Shown here one piece after another: positions 1 to 11,266 of a stretch of 64,000 nucleotides of DNA; within the stretch, counting starts at the first letter, position 1; every line of letters begins with the position of its first letter. The notes beneath the pieces are model-generated. The model did not search any database. It worked only from the letters and a program-made list of their open reading frames with translations, and was not told the origin of the DNA. Source of the stretch: Yponomeuta sedellus (Eukaryota > Arthropoda > Insecta > Lepidoptera > Yponomeutidae); assembly GCA_934045075.1 (NCBI GenBank), contig OW203730.1:6088785-6152784 (forward strand), read 5' to 3'. A program made the position numbers and the translations under genes.

Positions 1-2616
1 TTAAAATATAAAGAGCGTAAAGATATTTGCAGACTTTCTGTTGAAAAAGTAGTTGAACTATCATGTGTTGAACTGGCTAAGCATATTGTAGTAAGCGTAT
101 ACAGGCCCCCCGCCAGTGACTATAGTTTATTTGAATCAGTACTAGAGGATGTTTTAAAGGTAGCTTCAAGTAGTAGCAAGAAAGTTATAGTCTGTGGAGA
201 TTTTAATGTCGACTTGCTGGTAGACTCCACTTTAAATACCACATTAAAACTTATTTTAAAGTCTTTTAATTTAGTTAATATTTTCTTAGAGCCTTCTAGG
301 ATTACCAAAAACACAGCCACATGCCTTGACAATGTATTCTGTGACTGTGAATTTTCGAATTATTCGACAATAAATTGCTTAAAGTCAGACCACAGTGGTC
401 AAATCGTACACTTTGAAGCAGATTTAAAACAAAAAGAACAAGATATAATTTATCGGCCCATGACAAAAAAAAAGTTAGATTTATTTAGAAGTGACTTACA
501 AAGTAACTTTTACCATAATTACGCAAATGATAATTATGGAGATTTCTTCAAGGTCGTTACAGATAGTTTTGAAAAAGTTTTTAAATTGAAAAAGTTATCA
601 TCAAAAGGGAATAAAGTAGGATTTAGTGAATGGGCTACTCCCGGTATCCGGAAAAGTAGGGACACACTTTATTCACTGTATGAGAAAAAAACATACACAT
701 ATGACCCCAGCTTTATACAGTATGTTAAACTATATTCAAAATTATTTAAGGCCGTCTGCCACAAAGCAAAATGCGAGCACATAAAATCCAAAATCCTTCA
801 ATCTTATAATAAATCTAAAACAATTTGGGCTATTATAAATAAAGAAACTGGTAAATCCAAATTTGGAGATCGCGAATTTTCACTTAAAGTAGATGATAAA
901 TTAATAACCTTAAATGAAGACCTTGCTACGGCTTTTGAGCAGTTCTTTACAAATGTTCCAATTGTAACGACAGCTTCATTAGACTCTTCTCCAGCTCTCG
1001 CTGAAAGTATTTTGAAAGACAATGTCCCCCCATGCGATCATGATTTTTCGTTTAACTATATTGAAGCTCATACCGTGATTAAATCATTTAAAAAGCTAAA
1101 GCTTAAAAAAACTGAAGACTTGTGGGGTATGTCCGTAACAGTAGTTAGCTCAGTAATCGATACCCTAGCACCCCATTTAGCCAAAATCTTTAACCAATGT
1201 TTAGATGAGGGTATATTCCCTGATTTAATGAAATATAGTAAGCTCGTTCCTTTATTTAAAAGTGGTGATAAACAAGATCCTACAAATTTCAGACCAGTCT
1301 CGGTTTTACCCGTTTTAAGTAAAATATTCGAGAAGATAGTTCTAGGTCAACTGCTTACACACTTCAATAACTATCAACTTCTCTATGGTCAGCAATTCGG
1401 ATTCACACAAGGGCGCTCTAAAACGGACGCCGGCGTCATGTTAGTTAAACATATATTTAGTGCATGGGAAGATCGCAAGGATGCTATAGGCGTATTATGT
1501 GACTTGTCGAAAGCATTTGATTGCGTGGACCATAAAACACTTCTTTTAAAATTAAAGCACTATGGTATAAACGGGAATAGCCTAAAACTTATGACATCAT
1601 ATTTAGACGGAAGAATTCAAAGAGCTGAAATAAATAGAACTAAATCTTCAGGGTCAGAGGTCAGGATAGGAGTGCCACAGGGATCTATTTTGGGGCCGTT
1701 CCTCTTCCTCGTATATGTAAATGATTTGCCGTTCATGGTTCAAAATATGTCAGAGATAGTATTATTCGCAGATGACACGTCACTTATTTTTAAAATTAAG
1801 AGACAAGAGAATGACCTTGACAGTACAAATAATGCTCTCTCTCGGGTACATAATTGGTTTACTACCAATAACTTATTGTTAAATTCAAAGAAGACAAAAT
1901 GTATAAAGTTCACTCTACCAAATGTCAAAGCGGTTGACAGCAATTTTATGTTGGGGAATGACAAATTAGACCTTGTAAATGAAACTGTATTTCTAGGTAT
2001 CACAATTGATGCAAAGCTTCAATGGGGTCCTCATATAAAAAAAATAGCAAATAGGCTTAGTTCAGCAGCATATGCAGTTAAAAGAATTAGGGAACTAACT
2101 GACGTCGCAACTGCTAGGCTTGTTTATTTTAGTTACTTCCATAGTGTTATGTCCTATGGCATACTACTGTGGGGACGGGCTGCAGATATTGAGACCATCT
2201 TTGTCTTGCAGAAGAGAGCGATCAGATTCATTTATAAGCTAGGCAGTAGAGATTCGTTAAGAGATTTCTTTAAAGAAACTAACATCCTGACAGTTGCCAG
2301 TCAGTATATCTATGAAAACATTATGTACGTCAGGAAAAATATCAGTAACTTTAAAACTTTAGGTAGCCAACACAATGTGAATACTAGAAATAAACATAAA
2401 CTTTTGTTCCCACTATTTAGGCTGGCAAAGGTTAATACATCCTTCATGGGGCATTGTATACGCTTCTATAATAAAATCCCTGAAGATATATTAAGCTTGC
2501 CTGAATCGCGGTTCAAAAAATATGTTAAGCACACTTTGTGCCAAAAGGGCTACTATAACATAAAGGATTATCTAGATGACAATGAGGTCTGGAATTATAG
2601 CCAGTACAATGTATGA
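1..2616 (+). CDS. Non-LTR retrotransposon (LINE) ORF2, left-truncated by window edge
   Basis: The frame is open from base 1, so about 71 residues precede the first ATG at 214 and the true start lies outside the window. It encodes a retrotransposon endonuclease plus reverse transcriptase. The end of the AP-type endonuclease is visible (SVYRPP near residue 38, GDFNVD near 66, SDHS near 129). The RT follows: FRPVSVLPVLSK near 430, DLSKAFDCVDH near 500, GVPQGSILGP near 560 and the catalytic FADD near 590. The C-terminal third resembles the thumb/connection region of CR1- and Jockey-group LINEs. It would copy its RNA at a nicked chromosomal site. No internal stop is present, so the copy is young. 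The clade (CR1 or Jockey-like) is inferred from motif style only. Confidence 0.9.
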   Translation, partial: LKYKERKDICRLSVEKVVELSCVELAKHIVVSVYRPPASDYSLFESVLEDVLKVASSSSKKVIVCGDFNVDLLVDSTLNTTLKLILKSFNLVNIFLEPSRITKNTATCLDNVFCDCEFSNYSTINCLKSDHSGQIVHFEADLKQKEQDIIYRPMTKKKLDLFRSDLQSNFYHNYANDNYGDFFKVVTDSFEKVFKLKKLSSKGNKVGFSEWATPGIRKSRDTLYSLYEKKTYTYDPSFIQYVKLYSKLFKAVCHKAKCEHIKSKILQSYNKSKTIWAIINKETGKSKFGDREFSLKVDDKLITLNEDLATAFEQFFTNVPIVTTASLDSSPALAESILKDNVPPCDHDFSFNYIEAHTVIKSFKKLKLKKTEDLWGMSVTVVSSVIDTLAPHLAKIFNQCLDEGIFPDLMKYSKLVPLFKSGDKQDPTNFRPVSVLPVLSKIFEKIVLGQLLTHFNNYQLLYGQQFGFTQGRSKTDAGVMLVKHIFSAWEDRKDAIGVLCDLSKAFDCVDHKTLLLKLKHYGINGNSLKLMTSYLDGRIQRAEINRTKSSGSEVRIGVPQGSILGPFLFLVYVNDLPFMVQNMSEIVLFADDTSLIFKIKRQENDLDSTNNALSRVHNWFTTNNLLLNSKKTKCIKFTLPNVKAVDSNFMLGNDKLDLVNETVFLGITIDAKLQWGPHIKKIANRLSSAAYAVKRIRELTDVATARLVYFSYFHSVMSYGILLWGRAADIETIFVLQKRAIRFIYKLGSRDSLRDFFKETNILTVASQYIYENIMYVRKNISNFKTLGSQHNVNTRNKHKLLFPLFRLAKVNTSFMGHCIRFYNKIPEDILSLPESRFKKYVKHTLCQKGYYNIKDYLDDNEVWNYSQYNV

Positions 2617-2810
2617 GTTCTATGTTTATAATAATTATGTAAACTATGTTAATTAAGGACTTTGAAAAGACTAAGTTTGGAGTTTTTTTGTCCATTTTTT
2701 CTCCAAAATGATCTAGATTTTGAAATGGACACCTAGTTTGAATTGTAACGTTCATTAAGACGCAGCTTCTGCGCTACTTTGAATAAAACCTTTTCATTTC
2801 ATTTCATCTT
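2617..2810 (+). repeat. LINE 3' UTR and tail
   Basis: Sequence between the LINE stop codon and the DIRS coding sequence. It ends in AATAAA followed by TTTCATTTCATTTCAT, a short repeat tail. The last ~140 bases recur, nearly identical, at 43932-44072, which fixes this as the 3' end of the family. The junction with DIRS coding sequence is at about 2810. Confidence 0.8.
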
Positions 2811-3608
2811 CTAACGACAGACGCGTCCGACTTCGGATAGGGCGCACAGCTTGGCGACGAAAACATCGCAGGTACATGGCTAAGAAATCAAAAAACATGG
2901 CATGCGAACAGAAAAGAGATGTTTGCAGTTTTCGCAGCGATTCGTCAAGAAGAACATCAACTTCAGAACGCTCAGATACTCCTCCAGACAGACAACCGCA
3001 CTGTAGTCGCTTACATAAACAAAGAAGGCGGGACCAAGTCAAAAAGATTACTCAAGCAGACTCGGGAGCTTCTTGCGGTACTCGATCATTGGAATATTTC
3101 TCTGACAGCTCAGTACTTCCCAGGCCGATTCAATGCAGAGGTAGACGCGTTATCTCGCGGCAAGTCCTGTCCAGAATGGCACCTTACTCCGAAAGCAACG
3201 AGCGTGATATTTCAGATATGGGGCGAGCCGGAAGTGGATCTTTTCGCATCTCGGACAGCCCATGTGGTAGCAAGGTATGTATCAGTAGACCCGAAGGATC
3301 ATCAAGCTCTGTCGCACAATGCGTTTTGCCACCAGTGGAACTACGAACTGGCATGGCTATTCCCTCCACCCAACTTGATACCACGCGTGTTGTCCCACCT
3401 GAACCTAGCCAGCGGTCATTATATTCTGATAGCCCCCAAGTGGAAGAAAGTCTTTTGGCAGGCAGACCTACAACGACGTGCACTCCGACCCCCATATCAG
3501 ATTCCAGCGCTGGCCCAAGTACTAGTAGACACGAGGACGGGTTGCCATCCACCGGAAATACAAAACCTATGTCTGGAGGCATGGTTGATTTTGGGTGGCA
3601 AGGTTTAG
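2811..3608 (+). pseudogene. DIRS retrotransposon RNase H domain, 5'-interrupted
   Basis: The reading frame starts abruptly at the LINE tail with LTTDASDFG, the usual opening of a DIRS RNase H, and runs to 3608. An in-frame TAG at 2838-2840 sits where a Trp is expected. Later motifs are LQTDNRTVVAYIN, FPGRFNAEVDALSR and the DIRS-typical EPEVDLFASR. The reverse transcriptase that should precede it is not in the window and presumably lies left of the inserted LINE. RNase H would remove the RNA strand during DIRS replication. The 5' interruption and the nonsense codon make this copy non-functional. Confidence 0.8.
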
Positions 3609-4571
3609 TGGACAGTTGGACTGAGTCGGAACGTAATCTTCTAATGTCAAGTTGGCGACCATCTACCATAAACACTTACAAACCGGCATGGAGCAGATGG
3701 AAAACATGGTGTCACAGCCAGTCCATTGACTATAAAAATCCTAAGGCTGAACAAGTTGCACGTTACTTAGCACATCTACACAATGACGCAGGTTTAGCTT
3801 ATAGAACTATTTTGGTGCACAAATCGGTGATCGCTACTTTCAGTAATGTAAATACTGATGTTGATTTTTCTTCAAACTTTTTTATCAAACATATTCTCAA
3901 AGCAATAGCTGCACCAAAACAACAACCTGCTAAACCACCGATTTGGCACCCAAAAGTACTGTTGCAATATTTATGTGACCATTCCCCTGCCGAAAATAAT
4001 CTGTATCAGGTATCCAGACATGTAGCTACCTTATTACTTCTTGCATCTGGGCGCAGAGTGCACGATCTCACTCTTCTAAATATCGAGCCTGGCTTTATGG
4101 ACGAAGGTGAGTCAATTGTATTTTGGCCCACATATGGTTCCAAGACCGACAATGCCAGCTATAGACAGTCTGGATGGAGGTTGCGGGAGCACCCGGATAG
4201 GAACCTTAATGTCGTCTATTGGATTAGGCTATTATTGCCCTTGTCAGAGTCGCGCAGAGAAAGTGGTAAGTTTAAAGAACTTTTTATCACAGCCAGAGGT
4301 GACCCGAAACCTGCATCCAGAACTGTCTTGGGTGGCTGGATAAAATCTTTGCTTCGAGAAGCAGGTATTGAGACATCTCCAGGCTCTCTGCGCTCAGCTG
4401 TTGCCTCACTTAATTGGCTGGAAAATTTTCCAATAGATCAAAATATTGTCCACCGGTAATTGGAAACGAGAGCATACATTTAGAAATTTTTATCAAAGAG
4501 AATTAATTGAAACTAATACGATTAGAAATGATTTGACGTCCTCATCAAATTATTTCGATGCCGCTCGGTAA
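3560..4571 (+). pseudogene. DIRS tyrosine recombinase, frameshifted near its C-terminus
   Basis: The frame differs from the RNase H and overlaps its end, as is normal in DIRS elements. It holds a SAM-like N-terminal region (SWRPSTINTYKPAWSRWKTW) and the catalytic core (SGRRVHDLTLL near 4050, SPGSLRSAVASLNW near 4380). The frame stops at 4459. A +1 shift near 4440 restores GNWKREHTF and FRNFYQRE with the presumed nucleophilic Tyr, then a natural stop at 4569-4571. The enzyme integrates circular DIRS DNA without target duplication. Open sequence upstream of 3560 in this frame (from 2876) is probably an RNase H shadow. Confidence 0.78.
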
Positions 4572-4842
4572 ATCATTGTTTTTACAAAATTGTCTATCAA
4601 ATTACAGACAATATTTTTGTTTTATTTGAATATACCTAGTAATTATTGTTGTTTGAACCAATACGTACATGCAAATTATTGATGTTAATATTCAATTAGA
4701 TATATTTTCGTTGATTAAACATGATTTTCTTTTCATATCCTCTTTATCTCACACATTATAGCGTTTTCTAAACTTTTCTTACACCAGGAGATATCAAACA
4801 TGTCACTCAAAGATGGATTCCGGATATCGATACGAAACAAAT

Positions 4843-5140
4843 AATAGAGAGTTTTACCTAAAAATAAAACATACCTATTATTTTTTCTTGAGATATCCGG
4901 AATCCAGGTAAGTTCTACCTGGTGCATCTTGAGCTTTAAAATGACTAAAAACCGTTCGAAAAGTTGTCAGTTTGGCACCATGACAGATCGCCCAACAAGG
5001 TAGGTGGCGCCACCGTCGGGGAGAGGAAGTTGGCTAGACACTCAATCGACAGAAAAGCAGAGGCTTCACTCCAAGATGGATTCCGGATATCTCAAGAAAA
5101 AATAATAGGTATGTTTTATTTTTAGGTAAAACTCTCTATT
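4843..5140. repeat. DIRS 3' inverted repeat
   Basis: A 64-nt arm at 4843-4906 is the exact reverse complement of 5077-5140, separated by 170 bases. The motif AGATGGATTCCGGATATC also occurs in direct orientation at 4811 and 5074. It lies just downstream of the recombinase, where DIRS elements carry terminal and internal complementary repeats. This assignment is from position and structure, not from a match. Confidence 0.65.
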
Positions 5141-5354
5141 TTTCGTACTGATGATCAAGTTCTGATTTCGAAATTAAGTGTCATATTAGTTCCGATATTT
5201 CTATAACGCAAATACATCCGATTCTATCCTATAGTAGCCGAGTTATATTCTAAAAGCTTACAGACTATACATCTATATCGTTTTATAGCGCGCTGAACGA
5301 CTTGAATCAGTGGACTAGTCATTTCGTCAGTATTTATAGTTATAAAAACTTTAG

Positions 5355-5500
5355 AAATGTAGGCGCCGTCTATAGATGACAGTCGTTAAACCAAGTCAGA
5401 GGCTTTAGGGCGGCTTAAAAACTTCTGACAGTACGACCAGTCACTAGTCTTGCAAGCCTTCACCAATGCGGACTTGACCTCCGTGGTGGAGTGTTGCAAG
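5355..5500 (-). repeat. Dispersed repeat family A, degraded copy
   Basis: Reverse copy of an unclassified family also seen at 7245, 8225, 9460, 13970 and 51783. Shared blocks are the 'gcctctgac' segment, 'ctgacagta' and the 'ccaccacgggg..ccaagtccgggttggtgg' core. It has no coding potential. Confidence 0.6.
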
Positions 5501-7244
5501 TACGTATAAAAGGCGTAAGGCTATGTTCCATCACATATCCCACACAGCTTACTCTAGTTAAACCGGATCAAAGTGTATCAAACACTTCCTTTGTTTTTCA
5601 ATCAGACGTTGATTTGTCGAACCAACTCGTATCTGCTTCAGTCGCCGGAAATGTGAGCGTATTTCATCAGACATATTGCACGTAAACTCGCCAACATAGG
5701 ATTAATGTCAATACCAGTTTGCCTTTGCCCCTGGCTGACTTAAAATCGACTCTATTGTGAGAATCATAGGGGTCAGAGGTGGGGTGAGTCTGTGACGGTG
5801 GGTGAGTTCCTACGGAAGTTGGACATGGCAATAAGTTTTGGTCGCAATGTTCAATCGCAGCAGGTTAACTCAGCACGTCTGACAGTAGTTTTAAACTGTA
5901 CATAAGTTTTCTTTTCCCTTAATATTTTATTCAAATCCTTAATTTTATAACACTAAAAATGCAGTGCCAAATGTATGAAGCAACATGTGACATTATGTAC
6001 TCGACTTGAGAGCTTTTTTACCCCTTCGGTTATCAGTTATTATCAGTGGCAGATGTAAAGAGACTGTGCAGCCCAATGCCACTATGATTAGATAGTTTTT
6101 TGATTTCCGTTGTTTTCAAAATTTTGCTTAGCATCTAAGTAACATTGAGCTCGTAAACCGAAACCGGCGCGCATGCATGCTCGTATAACGTACGTACATG
6201 TGTAAAATTATAGCACGAGTAGCAATACCATTCGCTAACTGTGAAGGAAAACAGCGCGAGGAAACCTGGATGTCTAAAGTGATTAAAACTCTCAGCGCTT
6301 GAAATTGCCAATACATAAATAAGTTTTTGCCAATACATGCTAATCACACGTGGTAATTAAGCCCATATTCTCTCGTTTGGAGAGAATGCTTGTGCTCTGC
6401 CGTAGGACATTATATATCGTCCTAAGCCCTGGCGTCCTATAAATAGAACATCACGAATAACTGTCTTAATTCACACCCAATGATTTAGTAGGGAGTCCGG
6501 AAAACTTACCGTTCCGGGTTCAATATTTTCCTCATAATTTTTTGGACAACAAGAAGAAAAAGTTCTTCAAAATCTACGTAGTTTTAGAAGACTTGAAGTA
6601 ACTGTACCTCTAGGGCTAAGGAGGATAGGCTACATAAAAAATATTAGAAGTTTTCGTCTCAATGTATTTGATTGTTGTAATGCGTGGATAAAACAAAAGA
6701 CAGCCTTCTGCAGTGAATATTATGTGCTTCGGTGGCAAGGCTCATTTCAGTTCGTTCCGGTGAAGTGTCATGGCTTGTAACTTTGTACGCCCGAAGAATA
6801 ATTACTTCTTTAAGCCTCTGGGCTGAAAGAATGTTCGTCGACTCGTTTTGTTGTGGTTATCGAAAAGTCTCTGTAGTCACTTTTAGTTTTCTGTCTTGAA
6901 AACTCATGAATAATCATGGCGGTAGCCTTTTACAGCCACGGATCGCATATTTTTATGTTTGTTTTGTGTAGAATAATAACATAGCGTTCTAAAAATACTG
7001 TAAAACTTTTTTTGAGAACACACTAAAAGTGTTCTACAAGGATCTAAGTAATTTTCAGCTAGCGAATGCATTCAAGCATTCATATTTTTTGTACGGTTTT
7101 ACTTATAAAAACATAATCTTTTACAACATTAACACGTGGATTAAAATGGTCTGTACTTTGACAAGGTGATAACGTGACCACAGACTCTATAAAACGCCTC
7201 TACGCGTGTTTTAGTAGATACGTGTTTTTGATAGTGATATCAAT
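5501..7244. other. No gene; old repeats
   Basis: There is no credible coding region. At 6150-6320 there is a reverse fragment of a lepidopteran SINE/LINE tail ('gtgaaggaaaac..gaggaaacctg', 'cgcttgaaattgccaat'). I see nothing recognisable in the rest. Confidence 0.6.
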
Positions 7245-7395
7245 CTTTTGTATGTCCCCACTGCTGGGACACGGGTCTCTTTTTGCATCGCAGGAAGATT
7301 AGGTCATATTTCACCACGGGAGCTAAGTCCGGGTTGGTGGAGCATTGTAAGACAGTCACGGGCCTTACTGTCAGAAGTTATCTGATAAAAAGGCC
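7245..7395 (+). repeat. Dispersed repeat family A
   Basis: Begins at 'atgtccccactgctgggacacgg', then the 'ggagctaagtccgggttggtgg' block, and ends near 'aaaggcccgtga'. Similar to the copies at 8225, 13970 and 51783. Confidence 0.65.
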
Positions 7396-7714
7396 CGTGA
7401 AAGTTTGCACGAGGCAAAAGTGAAAGAGTAACCATAGATATCGGTGTCTTTGGACGCAGTTTATCTCTTTTTTAAGACCTAGATCTTCAGCAGCTCTTCT
7501 CAAACATGCAGTTTGATTTTGGTTATTCTTTTTTTTTATCCTACATGGTTTAACTCTGAAATTTTACTAGATTGAGTTTTTAAAATTTAAACATCACAGT
7601 CATCGCGTGCTGTTTCGCGAGTCAATTAGACGTATCAATATTAACTGTATTGTTTAGTATTTGTATAGTTGCCTTGCTGTTTTCAGTCGCTAATAAACCA
7701 TGTCTATATTGTGA

Positions 7715-7910
7715 CGTTGTGGCTGGAGCGGTGTAGAGCAGTGGGTAGAACCATGGACTCGCAAGCGAGAGCCCCACGTTCGATCCAGAGTGCGGGCATG
7801 TATCAATGACTTTGTTTAATTTCAAAGTTACGTACATTTGCGAATTTGTAGTCGCAATACTACACGCTAAAGGTGAAGGAAAACATCGTGAGGAAACCCG
7901 CGGCTTGGTT
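7715..7910 (+). repeat. tRNA-derived SINE
   Basis: A tRNA-like head with an A-box-like 'ggtgtagagcagtgggtaga' and a B-box-like 'cgttcgatcc' is followed by the lepidopteran module 'gtgaaggaaaacatcgtgaggaaacc'. The head does not fold into a clean cloverleaf, so it is not a tRNA gene. Confidence 0.6.
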
Positions 7911-8224
7911 GGCTCCGCACGTATTGACTAGTCTTTCCTGTAGGCTAGGCCGATTAAGCTGTTAGGATGGTATAGGTGCTGGGTAAGCCTACACTATCTA
8001 TAAAAACATGTCCCAGGCACTACAGCGTCGGAGTGGTCCCTTTACCCATCAAGTGTGAGTGAAGATGCCAATGGACGCAGTATAAATCATCTCATTAGGT
8101 AGATGCAAAAGGCCAATATTATTATTGTGACTGAGTGTGTGAGGTGAACTACCTCAGCGCTTGAAATTGCCAATCCGCGGTGGGTACGCTTAGTAATTAA
8201 TTCCGTATCCTGCAGTGGGAAGTA

Positions 8225-8395
8225 TATAGGTTCATCATCCCCACTGAGGGGCACGGATCTCTTTCCTGAGGAAGGTATATGCCATACTCCACCACTGGTG
8301 GAGCATTGGTTGAGGCTCGCAAGACTAGTGGCTGGTCTTACTGTCAGAAGTTTTAAAGCCACCCTAAGGCCTCTGACTTGGCTTAACGACTGGCA
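8225..8395 (+). repeat. Dispersed repeat family A
   Basis: 'ccccactgaggggcacggatctc', then 'ccaccactggtggagcattgg', 'ggtcttactgtcagaag' and 'ggcctctgac..ggcttaacgactggca'. It ends next to the MITE at 8408. Confidence 0.65.
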
Positions 8396-8407
8396 TGTAT
8401 ATAGATA

Positions 8408-8888
8408 GTAGACTTTTAGTCCGGATTTACTTACGGGTGTTGTTATATCGGAAAAGTCCGACCAGGTTTCGCTCCGATTCGCAGAGCTTAATCATGGTGA
8501 GCAGAGACGGAGCTCGCGTCGTCGGTTGCTTGTCTCACACTACGGGCAAGCGCGCGGCGCGCCCGCGCCGAGATAGGTGGGGCGGGTGCCAACACTGGCT
8601 GCGGGGGGTTCCCGCTGGCTTGCGCCGCAGCGCCTACTGCTTTCCCGTCGTCAATGCCACTAGGCATGATGGCACAGACACAGCTCACGACATCTTCGTT
8701 CTTGCAGTGTCGATTTCGATATTCACTATCACTGCACTTTCGTAGAACCGGTTTCCAGGCCGGCGGAAGAGCCCATCCACTGTCTCTATTGAAATTTGGG
8801 TGGCGACTTATTTCAATAGCCTTGCGCATTTTTCGTGGCACATAAAACTTGTCTTTGGACAATAAAGGATTTTGGACTAAAAGTCTAC
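8408..8888. mobile_element. GC-rich MITE-like element with 15-bp terminal inverted repeats
   Basis: GTAGACTTTTAGTCC at 8408-8422 is the exact reverse complement of 8874-8888. The 481-bp interior has a GC-rich block (about 8510-8650) unlike its AT-rich flanks. No target duplication is obvious and no transposase is present. A 124-aa minus-strand open frame inside (8862-8488) has no recognised domain. The superfamily is not assignable. Confidence 0.5.
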
Positions 8889-9455
8889 AATGTGTTGTGC
8901 TTACGAAAGTTTTATGTCTATAGATACATAAAAAAAGTTGTAACTACTTCAGCGAACTTTAATTTATGTCTGCTTTAATCGGAATACTAGCCAGTTTGTG
9001 AAAGAACTTCCTATTGTAAACCGTCTTTGACTCCCTCCGACTTCAAAGGGTCTTAGAGAAATAACATATATTATCTAAGCTACCAGTTTTTTTCTCATTA
9101 ATTAAACGAACAAAAGTAAGTTTTCTACGAGGAACAAATACCTTTGAACCCAATAAACGTCAGTGTAAATAGTAGCTCGTAGAGCTTTTAAGCACAATCG
9201 AAACATTAATAATCCCACCATGAATCATTCATAAACTTGTAAATGGAGTTCTCTTTTTATTTTCCATGTCTGAGTGATGAAGCAGCTTCAAATGGGATCT
9301 CTGCCAACAACTCCCGTGGCTCGTCGATCAATAAGACGTCTTTTTCCTTGTATTTATTTAATGCGGTTTGTTTTGTTCAAGATCGCAGAGAGAAAGATGG
9401 AAGATAATCAGGCATAGTTAGATTTGGGTTGTACCTATTGTTATGGTGGGCCTTT
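8889..9455. other. No gene seen
   Basis: AT-rich sequence with no reading frame of interest and no repeat I can relate to others in the window. Confidence 0.5.
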
Positions 9456-9459
9456 TTTA

Positions 9460-9625
9460 ACCTAAATAGGAGGTTCTTGGGCGGCTTGATAACTTCAGAC
9501 AATAAGACCCGCTACTGCCTTACAACCTTCCACCAACCCGGACTTGGCCCCCGTAGTGGAGTATGGTCTAACCTTCCTGCGATGCAGGTAGAGACCCGTG
9601 CCCCAGCAGTGTGGACAAGGGTTGA
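9460..9625 (-). repeat. Dispersed repeat family A, reverse copy
   Basis: Reverse complement of the family core: 'ccaccaacccggacttggcc', 'gtagtggagtatgg', and 'gagacccgtgccccagcag'. Confidence 0.65.
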
Positions 9626-10064
9626 TATTAATCGAGGAGATTCTCAGTATGTATGTTTAGAAGTAGTTCCTTAATACATTTTCTGGTTTTTTCGATGGAA
9701 ATAAGCTGAAAAAGTAACCGACACCGGCGTGCTTGCATGCAACAACGAGCAATAGGTATATGTCGTTGTATACATATTTGTTTTATTTAATGTAGTTATA
9801 TATAATGTAGTGTGTAATTTGTTTTTATGTATTTGGGATATAAATTAACTATATTATGTATGAATATATTATAAATACGTATATAAGTATACTCTTCGCA
9901 ATATATATTTTATGGCAGTACTCTCTTCCATTATCCACATAACCCAAGATTAGCTGAAGAAAATACTTATTAATATTAAGCTCGCCTTTGTACAAACCCT
10001 TTTTTAGTGCAATAACGGTTTTTAAATTGAATTGAATTAAACAACTAATGTACGTTGATAAAGC
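9626..10064. other. No gene; AT-rich
   Basis: AT-rich sequence with TATA-like runs and no coding potential. Confidence 0.5.
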
Positions 10065-10145
10065 GAAGGTGATCTTCAGGATCGTGGACAGTCGCGGTCC
10101 CTAGTCTCTGCCCACCCCTCTGGGATCTGTATCGTTAGGTTATTT
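10065..10145 (+). repeat. LINE family B 3' tail fragment
   Basis: 'gaaggtgatcttcaggatcg' plus 'tgcccacccctctgggat' match the end of the LINE B coding sequence seen reversed at 13085-13160 and forward at 14262. Confidence 0.55.
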
Positions 10146-10529
10146 AATTAATATCAAAGCTGTTAGTGTCATAATCAATAGCTTATTTGGAGACAAGCTA
10201 GCAGGAGAAAAAATGAAACAGTATATAATTAAATTGAAAAGCAAACGGTCACAGCCAACAGTCTTTACAAATTAATGTGTACGGCGTCCAACTTATGAAC
10301 GGAAACTTCTAACATATTCTATTGAAAATTGCATTACTATGACGAAGTTCTCGACGGTCTTGGGGTTTCGTACCTCAAAATAAAATTTAACTGCGTATGA
10401 CCATTGACTGCGTATGAAATAATGCTCCTACGTCATCTAGGGTGAACTAGACCAAACTTCGCTAGTCTTAGTGAGAGGCCTACCATGTCCTCAAAGGGAC
10501 CATGCCGTGAGATCGTCAATCAATAATTA

Positions 10530-10672
10530 CAAATCCGCCTCAGACATCCCTTCCCAGCCCTTCCACTCACATTCGCAATATATTGTTTCGTCAATCTTTC
10601 TTCCTTCATCCACTCCACATGTCCAAACCAACGCGACATTCCTTTTTCAATTCAGTTGTTGATAATTATAAT
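10530..10672 (-). repeat. LINE family B C-terminal coding fragment
   Basis: Near-duplicate of 10870-11010 ('cagacatcccttcccagccc', 'cactcacattcgcaatata'). Read on the minus strand, these blocks belong to the C-terminal segment of a LINE ORF. Confidence 0.6.
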
Positions 10673-10779
10673 TCTTTGTAATGTTGTTAGAGTGATTATT
10701 AAAATTAAATTGTTGTCTCATATTACATGTTGAATGTTAATTAACATTTATTGATAATTACATACATACGTAGCCGTTC

Positions 10780-11010
10780 ATCCACGTTCGTAAGTCGTTG
10801 CATGCACACACGCCGGTTCCGGGTACTTTTTATCTTCCTCTTGCTAATACATCTCCTATTTGGTCGATGTATGTCCGCCTCAGACGTCCCTTCCCAGCCC
10901 TTCCACTCACATTCGCAATATATATTTGTTTCGTCAATCTTTCTTCCTTCATCCACTCTACATGTCCAAACCAACGCAACATTCCTTTCTCAATTCAGTT
11001 GTTGATAATT
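10780..11010 (-). repeat. LINE family B C-terminal coding fragment
   Basis: The minus strand reads ADIHRPNRRCISK then STRNRRVCMQRLTNVDE, the style of the RTE-like LINE C-terminus (also found at 13140-13395). It is 5'-truncated. Confidence 0.65.
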
Positions 11011-11164
11011 ATAAATTCTTTGTAATGAATCACGAATAACGTACCCTACTTATTTATACACGTAATGTTGCATACTGATGCATGTAAGAAGACTCTCCGA
11101 ACGACATAATCTATGAGCCCGTACGTCTGGCTCACCCTGGGCAACAATCAGATATCTCTTACGC

Positions 11165-11266
11165 TTATAGCCAGAGGTCGTGGGTTCGAATCCCGGCATG
11201 GGTGAATTTTTTAGCCTCTAAATAGGTTTTTAAAATTGTCCTTAGCACGGGTTAGTGCATTAAAAT
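11165..11266 (+). repeat. SINE A, 3' part
   Basis: B box 'gggttcgaatcccggcatgg', body 'tttttagcctctaaataggt' and tail 'tagcacgggttagtgcatta'. It is joined head-to-tail to the next copy. Confidence 0.75.

Noticed and set aside
2876..3560. First part of a 527-codon frame upstream of the DIRS recombinase
   Set aside because: It runs in another frame over the well-supported RNase H and has no domain of its own; likely a shadow.
8488..8862. 124-codon minus ORF in the MITE
   Set aside because: Ala/Pro/Arg bias comes from the GC-rich patch; no recognised domain.
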